A stretch of DNA of 64,000 nt, from the NCBI GenBank assembly GCA_951799425.1, contig OX637403.1:26910311-26974310 (forward strand), given 5' to 3'. The stretch comes from Ilex aquifolium. Lineage: Eukaryota > Streptophyta > Magnoliopsida > Aquifoliales > Aquifoliaceae. This document shows, in pieces, positions 56,737-64,000 of the stretch. The notes beneath the pieces are model-generated. The model ran no database searches, was not told the origin of the DNA, and worked only from the letters and a program-made list of their open reading frames with translations. Made by a program: the position numbers and the translations under genes. The number at the start of each line of letters is the position of its first letter. The stretch's first letter is position 1.

Positions 56737-57508
56737 TAAAGGTGACAATTTTAATCCATTATCCATTAACTTATTTAACTCATCTTTAAATAAATGAGTT
56801 GAATATCTATATTAATTAATACGAATTGTAAATGAGTTGGGTAATATGATTCATTTTAATTAAGCAGGTTAAAATGGGTTACAAACGAGTACCATTTCGT
56901 TTGAGTATTTATTTTTCTATTAAATAACACAAGTAATAAAATAAAATAAATATACTAATATACCAAAAAATACACACACACACTAATGCACCAAATAATA
57001 CACACACACACACTAATACACCAAATAATACGCGCATATATTAATACACCAAAACACACACACACTAGTACACCAAAAACACACACAATAATACACCCGA
57101 CCATGATCCACGAACCAAGCCATGGGCCATGACCCACATATTGACCCATGGCCTATGGGTCGACCCAACCCCGATCCAACCTATTATGTATGTGTATTTT
57201 GGTGAATAGTGTATGTGTATTTTAGTTTTTTATTAAATGTGTTTGTGATTTTTGTGTGTTAGTATATGTGTGTATATTTTTGGTGCATTAGTGTGTGTAT
57301 GTGTATATTTTAGTGTATTAGTGTGTGTGTATTTTTTTTGGGATACTAGAGTGTGTCTATTACGAGTTTTAATTATTTTATGGGTTAATGAGTTTAACCC
57401 AACTCATCATAAACTCAACCTATCATAATCCATTTAATACATGAATGAAAAATGGATTGGATTGAATCCAACACATAACCAACCCAACCCGCTCATTTGC
57501 CACCTCTA
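56737..57508. mobile_element. hAT-type element with CA/TG minisatellite arms
   Basis: The left end TAAAGGTGACAA and the inverted right end TAGAGGTGGCAAATGAGCGG border it. Flanks ATTTCGAT (56729-56736) and ATTTCGAA (57509-57516) agree at 7 of 8 bases. The inside has ACACACACACTAATACACC-type repeats on the left and their inverted TGTGTGTATTTTGGTG counterparts on the right, making a large imperfect palindrome. No transposase. The unit 1 copy is 16505-17192. Confidence 0.65.
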
Positions 57509-57685
57509 ATTTCGAAACAACTACTTTTAGTTTGTAGATTTGGTTCAACAAACAGGGCAAAGAGAAATCACATGAAGCCCTAATGCACTTACATGAGCTA
57601 GAGCCTGTATTTACAACACTTGGCTTTGCCTCTCTGCCTTGAGAGAGGGCACCGTTTTTATCCAAGAAGCAATTGGCCAGACATA

Positions 57686-59105
57686 TCTATACTACTAATA
57701 AAAGTACCTTAAGTGAAAAACTTTTGATTCACTATATTACCCTTATAAAAAATTTTAAATACCATATTATCTTTTCATAGTTAAATATCTAAATTACAAT
57801 CACAACCTAATGTATTTAAATCTTTAAATTACCCTCTAACATCTCTTTTAATTCTCTATTATCTTTGTATAAATATCAATATTTATGAAAATTTTTAATT
57901 GACTACGTAACCCTTAAAATAATATATGTATCATTATAGTTTTTCATAGCGTGTTTAAAAAGTCTATCAATAGATCATTACTTTTTTCAAATAAAAAAAT
58001 AACATTATGTCTATATATGTATTTTTTTTTTCTATCTATACTACTAATAAAAGTACCTAAGAATGAAAAACTTTTGATTCACTATTTTACTCGTATAAAG
58101 AATTTTAAATACCACACTATCCTTCCGTAGTTAAATATCTAAACTATCATCATATACTTATGTGTTTAAATCTCCAAATTACCTATAATATCTTTTTTAG
58201 TTCTTTATTTACTATGTATAAATATCAGTATCTATGATTTTTTTTAATTGACGACGTTACCCTTAAAATATATATGTATCACTATAGTTTTCAAAAAAGT
58301 GTTCAAAAAATCTTTAAAACTTTCATCAATCTAACATTACTCATTTCAAATATAAAAATAACATTATGCTTATATATGTATATTTTTTTTTATCTAAAAT
58401 TTTAACCATTTAAAAAACTTTTGATTCACTATTTTACTCTTATAAAGAATTTTAAATACCACACTATCCTTTCGTAGTTAAATATCTAAATTACCATCAT
58501 ATACTTATGTGTTTAAATCTCCAAATTACCTATAATATCTCTTTTAGTTCTTTATTCACTTTGTATAAATATCAGTATCTATGAACTTTTTTAATTGACT
58601 ACTTTACCCTTAAAAAATATATGCATCACTATAGTTTTCAAAATAGTGTCCAAAAAATATTTAAAACTTTCTTCAATCTAACATTACTCATTTCAAATAT
58701 AAAAATAACATTATGCTTATATATGTATATATTTTTTTTATCTAAAATTTTGACCATTTGAAAAAAAATTTATTCACTATTTTACTCTTATAAAGAATAT
58801 TAAATATCACACTATCCTTTCGTAGTTAAATATCTAAATTACCATCATATACTTATGTGTTTAAATCTCCAAATTACCTATGATATCTCTTTTAGTTCTT
58901 TATTCACTATGTATAAATATCAGTATCTATGAATTTTTTTAATTGACTACGTTACCCTTAAAAAATATATGCATCACTATAGTTTTCAAAAAAGTGTTCA
59001 AAAAATCTTTAAAACTTTCATCAATTTAACATTACTCATTTAAAATATAAAAATAACATTATGCTTATATCTGTATATTTTTTTTTATCTAAAATTTTAA
59101 TCATT
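57686..59105 (+). repeat. Four tandem ~350-bp units at the Helitron 5' end
   Basis: Units start near 57686, 58035, 58395 and 58742. The first two each begin with the Helitron tip TCTATACTACTAATAAAAG; the later two start after it, at CTAAAATTTTAACC or a variant. Each contains ATTCACTATTTTACTC, TAGTTAAATATCTAAA and TATAAATATCAGTATCTATG. No coding frame. Confidence 0.85.
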
Positions 59106-59288
59106 TCTTTTTTAAGATAAAAAATAGTCTTTTATGTAGTTTTTTAAAAATAATTTATGTTAAATCAACATAATTCTTCAATCACAGTAAAATTTTCATG
59201 TTTTATTAAGAGTTTATATAAAAAATTGTAGTGTATTTTTAAGTAAAACTTGAATTTTAGAATTTTAATATTCTTTTAAAATATTTTA

Positions 59289-59621
59289 GGGTTAATAACA
59301 CTTTTAGTCTCTAAAATATTCATATTTTATCAGTTTGGTCTTCATTGTATCAATTTTGTCTCTAAAGCTAATGGTTTAAATGATCTTTACATAGACAATT
59401 TATTAAGTTTTTGGCAGAAGTGATCACGTGTTGGTCACGTGATACTAAATGATGGAATGATACGTGGTCACTTCCATAAAAAAACTTAATGGATCGTCTG
59501 GTTATGAACCATTTAAAAAATAATTGAATATTTTATAGACCAAATTAATAAAATTCATTTATTAAGGATGAAATTGACAAAAAAAAATGAATATTTTAGA
59601 GACTCAAAGTGTTATTAACCC
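59289..59621. mobile_element. Mutator-type MITE nested in the Helitron, 333 bp
   Basis: The ends GGGTTAATAACACTTT are inverted copies over about 34 bp with one mismatch. The 9-bp flanks AATATTTTA (59280-59288) and TATATTTTA (59622-59630) agree at 8 of 9 bases. No transposase. Confidence 0.78.
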
Positions 59622-59937
59622 TATATTTTATCCTTATTAACCTAAGAACATAGACAATTACTGTTATTTTATTCAAGTTGGAACCTAATCAAACAAATTT
59701 CAAATGAATTATTTTTATCTTTTTTCTTATAATTAGAACAACAAATCGCTGGGAACATAAAATATTTTTCAAATTTTATAGTATAATACGAGCGATAAAA
59801 ATATGATTTTTGATAAATTTGATATTATATTTAATGTAGGTACACATATACCTAATATTTTTTATTAATATTGTGTATACTAAAATTATTCACGTGCAAA
59901 ACACGAGTTGCATTGCTAGTTTAACCAAAGGTATAAG

Positions 59938-60546
59938 TAGGGGTGTCCATGGGCCGGGTTACCCACGGGTCCCGTTACCCGGCCCGAAGCCCGATAGTTG
60001 GCCTGCCCGAGTCCAATATCCTTAAAAAAGAGGGATTGAGTTTGCCCCCAAACCCATTACCCGGCCCATGAGCCCGCCCGCAAGCCCAGGCCACCCACCC
60101 TTCCTTTTAAAAAAAAAGTTATACTTTTACATCATTAAATTTGAAATTTTGCAATAAGTCTCCCAATATCGAAATTTGAAGTTTTAAAAATTTAGATATT
60201 ATAATTAATGTATTATTTTATTTTCCATGTATTAAGCATATAAATTTTAAATGGTAGAGTAATGCAAATGACAGATAAGTTAGTAAGTGTTAACCTAGTT
60301 GGGATTTATTCATTCTATTGGATATAGTTCATTATTTAATTTTTATCCATTTTGACTTTACTTTTGATTTAAAAATATAATTTACACAAATATTAAGTTA
60401 CAAAAATATTCATTATTTTTAAATAAAGATGTATATAAAAAAGCCCGCAAGCAGACCCGCCCACAAGCCCGCACAAGACGGCCCGCCCAATAACTCACTT
60501 GGGTAAGGGCTTGGGCCTAGCCCGGCCCGGCCCATGGACATCCCTA
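59938..60546. mobile_element. Non-autonomous hAT element, 609 bp
   Basis: Ends TAGGGGTGTCCATGGGCCGG and, inverted, TAGGGATGTCCATGGGCCGG. The exact 8-bp duplication GGTATAAG is at 59930-59937 and 60547-60554. Subterminal GCCCGGCCCG and CCCGCAAGCCC motifs are dense. The empty site is in unit 1 near 17385. No transposase. Confidence 0.9.
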
Positions 60547-62250
60547 GGTATAAGTTCTTCTAAGATCAGATTGAATATCAGTTTATAATAATTCTTCAAT
60601 TTAATTGCCTGCACAAACTATGCCTGTGATATCTTGGCTTGCATTCATTTTTAGTTTGTAGTTAAGGTTTTTTTTTTTTTTTTGGGCGTATGTTGAAAGA
60701 TTTTCAAATTCTCAATTTACACCTAACAAGATTAAAATGCTTACATTTCACCTTCAAAAAGACAAAATGGTAGCAATGTGATCCAAAACCTAATTTTTGT
60801 TGCCTTTTCCGATAAATTTTGTTTTCTGTGTTTGTTATATTATTTTATCTCTATATACAATTATTTGTGTAATAATCAATTTTAAGTAATTTAGATAAAA
60901 AAATTGCTACTAAATTTAATTAAAATGGAGCACATTGTTACCTTGTGATTCGATTGACAGTGCAATATGAGAATTTCAATTTTTCGATATTCAAAGTGAT
61001 ATGAGGAAAAAAAAAAACTAACTTGATTTGGTATCAGGAACTTAACATCATTATGAAAATACCAGAGGTCATCCCTCTGCCATACAAATCTTCTTTTGGT
61101 AGATCAGTTACTAACTAATGAAGCCAAGGATGTGATTTTCCCTGTCATGTTATTTCCTGTACTGAAAGCCCCTTGTTTCTTTACAAGTTTTGTAATGAAA
61201 TGAGTCATACTGCCTAGAATGAGTACAATCATGTGTTTTTCTGCAGAGAAATTGCTTGCGCAGAGTTTTTCTTTTCCATTCATTTTTTTATTTTCCTGGC
61301 CTGACAGTTGGTGCATAAAGGGTGGTCGAATAGATAAGGTTCCCGCCATATTGTGGAATCCGAGAAGGGTTAAATGTATACAGTACAACCTCACCCTTAG
61401 GATTGATAATCGAGTCAAACCTGACGAGCTTGACTATTCTCAGGCTTGACTCGGGTCTGCATGAAGATGTTTAGATTCGGCCCGGGCTCGATCCACGAGC
61501 CTTGTTTTCAGCTCAAACTTACTTCGGGTGAAAAATGTCAAGCTCAAGCCCGGCTCGTGTTCCAACGAACTCGAATTTGAGCTTAGGCTCGGGCTCAAAC
61601 TTGTTTTCAAATAGTAAAAGAATACATGTATCAAACAATTTGTGACCATTAACCAGCAAACAAATCCTACGTCATTAAAACTTCACAAGATACTATAAAT
61701 TATAAATAAACACACTACACAAAAATAAACCCACATATGATATCCCAACATCACAAGATATTACAAATAAACACACATATGTTCCAAATCAAGATAGTAA
61801 AAATAAACACACATATGTTCCAAATCTAGATAGTACAATCAACCACAATACCACAAAGTTCCAATCCAATCATAATAACATACACCCAACTGTTTTACTA
61901 AAACCACACTTCAAAAGCAAAATCATTCCAGCATTCTTGCAACAAAACAATCATTCCAGTAGCACCAACAAAACCGCCATTCCAGCACCAACAAAACCAT
62001 CATTCTTGCTCCATTCCAGTTATTGCGCAAACTCCTCTTCATCAACCTATAATTCAAGCACCAGCTATAAGCTTTATATAGTCAAAAACGAGCCAAGCTT
62101 TAGCTATCCGTCTACTTTAATAGTCTTACTATTGTGCCTAGGCCAACAACGTAATAGTTGTTGTCTGCATAGGAGTCAATTTCTCGACGTCCCCTGCATT
62201 AGGGAATGGACCGCATATGTAAATATAGCCAATGTAATACTTCAAAAATG
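60547..62250 (-). repeat. CNL 3' flank, unit copy 4
   Basis: Matches 17400-18810 closely and units 1 and 3 less closely, up to the copia insertion at 62251. It implies that another CNL or CNL relic may lie right of the window. The frames at 61104-61418 and 61937-62329 are not conserved as proteins. Confidence 0.8.
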
Positions 62251-62692
62251 TGTTGGGGATTTAACCGTTATTAAAACCCACAGAAACACACACACAATCC
62301 AAGAGCAAATCAAGAACAGAAAACAATAACAAGCAAGGAAGAACAAGACACACAATATTTACGTGGTTCGGCAATTTGCCTACATCCACGACGCTGCAGG
62401 GATTTCACTATTAGGAGAGACAAAAAATACAAAGAAGGAGGCTATGTAATATCTCACACCACTCTCATAACCCTAATCACCAAGACAAAGGGTTTTTATA
62501 CATTATGTGCACTAAGCCACGAAACAGACACGCGTCCGGACGCATGACTATACCGCGTCCGGACGCGACTTCCAGTGAGTTCAGTTTTGCTCCTTCAACG
62601 TTCTGCCACTTGCGTCCGGACGCGCGCTCTTCTGCCGTCCGGACGCGCCTTCCAGTACGCCTCAGAAACTTGACTCCACAAATGGCCCAACA
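62251..62692 (-). repeat. 3' LTR of the right-hand copia element
   Basis: 442 bp, nearly identical to 23013-23454, with the same four CGTCCGGACG palindromes (62533, 62556, 62613, 62636) and TATA box. Confidence 0.95.
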
Positions 62693-62781
62693 ATTCTCCC
62701 ACTTGGAGACTAGTTTGATCACCATCAATCGCAATCCTCCCGAACAATAGTCCCTCATCCCTGCAGCTCATCCTCCTGTCC

Positions 62782-64000
62782 TCAAACTGAGAGACCCACG
62801 GAAGCTGAACAAGACTTCAGCTTCTCGACAGTAACTACCTTTGTGAACATGTCTGCCGGATTATCCCTTGTGTGAATCTTCTCCAAAGTAAACTGTCCAT
62901 CTTCCAACAAAGAGCGAATGAAGTGATACTTTATGTCAATATGCTTGGTCCTCGAATGAAAGGCTGCGTTCTTTGCCAGATGTATCGCACTCTGACTATC
63001 ACTGAACAATTTTGAATTGTCTTGATCCTTACCCAACTCTTTCATGAAGCTCCTCAACCATACCATTTCCTTGCACGCCTCCGTGGCTGCAACATACTCC
63101 GCCTCTGTTGTTGAAATAGTTACTATTCTCTGTAGCCTTGAGACCCAACTGACCGCTGCACTACCCAATGTAAAAACATACCCTGTAGTGCTCTTTCTGC
63201 TGTCAATGTCCCCTGCTAAATCTGAATCCACAAATCCTTGCAAACAAATATCAGAACCCCCAAAATTCAAAGCCAAGTCTGAAGTACCTCTCAAGTAGCG
63301 CAGAATCCACTTGACTGCTTCCCAATGCTCCTTGCCCGGATTTGCCATGAACCTGCTGACAACTCCCACTGCTTGAGCAATGTCTGGCCTTGTGTTAACC
63401 ATGGCATACATCAAGCTCCCTACCGCCGAGGCATATGGGACCTTTGCCATGAAGTTCTGGTCTTCATCTGTTACTGCTCCCTTTTCCTTCGAAAGCTTGA
63501 AGTGACTTGCCAAATGTGTGCTGACTGGCTTAGCATTCTCCATGTTGAACCTTTTCAGCACCTTTCCAATATACTCTTCCTGTGACAACTTCAACTTCAT
63601 GTTTGCCCTGTCTCTACTGATTCGCATCCCAAGGATTTTCTTCGCAGAGCCCAAATCCTTCATTGCAAATTCCTTTGACAGTTGTTCCTTGAGATTAACA
63701 ATCTCTTCCATGCTTGAACCTGCAACAAGCATATCATCTACATACAACAAAAGTATGAGATATGACGTACCAAGCTTCTTGAAGTAACAACAATGGTCCC
63801 CATGACATCTGCTAAACCCCGTAGCTGCCATAAAAGTATCAAATTTTTTATACCACTGCCTTGGAGCCTGTTTCAACCCGTACAGACTCTTCCCTAGCTT
63901 GCATACCTGATTCTCCTTTCCTTTCACAGCATAGCCCTCTGGCTGATACATATAAATATCCTCCTCCAAATCCCCATGAAGGAAAGCAGTTTTAACATCC
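62782..64000 (-). CDS. Copia gag-pol, C-terminal part, continues past the window
   Basis: It encodes the last third of the polyprotein: the end of the reverse transcriptase (SLYGLKQAPRQWYKKF, YVDDMLVAG) and RNase H (DSDLAGDIDSRKSTTGY, TTEAEYVAA). The frame stays open to base 64000, so the start lies beyond the window edge. Confidence 0.93.
   Translation of the reverse strand, partial: DVKTAFLHGDLEEDIYMYQPEGYAVKGKENQVCKLGKSLYGLKQAPRQWYKKFDTFMAATGFSRCHGDHCCYFKKLGTSYLILLLYVDDMLVAGSSMEEIVNLKEQLSKEFAMKDLGSAKKILGMRISRDRANMKLKLSQEEYIGKVLKRFNMENAKPVSTHLASHFKLSKEKGAVTDEDQNFMAKVPYASAVGSLMYAMVNTRPDIAQAVGVVSRFMANPGKEHWEAVKWILRYLRGTSDLALNFGGSDICLQGFVDSDLAGDIDSRKSTTGYVFTLGSAAVSWVSRLQRIVTISTTEAEYVAATEACKEMVWLRSFMKELGKDQDNSKLFSDSQSAIHLAKNAAFHSRTKHIDIKYHFIRSLLEDGQFTLEKIHTRDNPADMFTKVVTVEKLKSCSASVGLSV

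Larger units (their letters stand above)
57686..59919 (+). mobile_element. Non-autonomous Helitron, 2234 bp
   Basis: The 5' end is TCTATACTACTAATAAAAG and the 3' end TTGCATTGCTAG. It is inserted exactly between host A (57685) and T (59920), and unit 1 shows the uninterrupted ACATATTTAACC at about 17371. A hairpin CGTG-CAAAA-CACG (59893-59905) lies 10 bases before CTAG. No Rep/helicase. The 5' half consists of four roughly 350-bp repeats, and a Mutator-type MITE is nested at 59289-59621. Confidence 0.85.
62251..64000 (-). mobile_element. Ty1-copia element, same family as 23013-27913, cut by the window
   Basis: The 3' LTR is 62251-62692 (442 bp). It is followed by the polypurine tract and the 3' part of gag-pol. 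Only a handful of differences from the 23-28 kb copy are seen over 1.75 kb. The five bases before it are AAATG; the other end is outside. In the part visible it looks whole. Confidence 0.95.

Overview
The window is nuclear DNA from a flowering plant, probably a eudicot. The evidence is two intron-less coiled-coil NLR (RPM1-like) resistance genes, Ty1-copia elements with initiator-tRNA-Met primer sites, a Tat-lineage Ty3-gypsy element carrying an antisense extra ORF, Helitrons, hAT and Mutator-type MITEs, and A+T-rich spacers. I cannot name the genus. There are no rRNA or tRNA genes, no CRISPR array and no bacterial signals. Layout: the window is a tandem array of one ancestral unit made of 3' flank, minus-strand CNL gene and 5' flank. 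Unit 1 (about 2.6-17.4 kb) holds the intact gene CNL1 (5430-8204). Unit 2 (about 17.4-28.1 kb) holds only a CNL relic (21842-28063), split by a very young copia element (23013-27913). Unit 3 (about 28.1-60.55 kb) holds the intact gene CNL2 (35480-38251), with a copia element (30538-35320) in its 3' flank. Its 5' flank is enlarged by a broken gypsy element, a duplicated flank with a solo LTR, a 2.2 kb Helitron and hAT elements. Unit 4 starts near 60.55 kb and is interrupted at 62251 by a third copia copy that runs off the window. A still older CNL scrap lies at 2338-2610. Left of it are a hAT-type element (619-1742) and a solo LTR nested inside that (995-1561). How it works together: CNL1 and CNL2 are the only host genes I can support. 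Both should encode cytoplasmic or plasma-membrane-associated immune receptors with Rx-type coiled coil, NB-ARC and LRR domains. Nearly everything else is duplicated flank or mobile DNA. Because the units are copies of each other, most insertions have an empty site elsewhere in the window, so their target-site duplications and relative ages can be read directly. I found no clearly new biological system. The most notable observations are the A-LTR-internal-A'-LTR-B rearrangement at 44.7-56.6 kb, four identical CG-rich palindromes in the U3 of the young copia family, a Helitron whose 5' terminus is tandemly duplicated, an isoleucine in the MHD motif of both intact NLRs, and a diverged repeat family of unknown origin in the CNL 5' flanks. 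All coordinates come from reading by eye. Repeat boundaries supported by target-site duplications should be exact; other boundaries are approximate.
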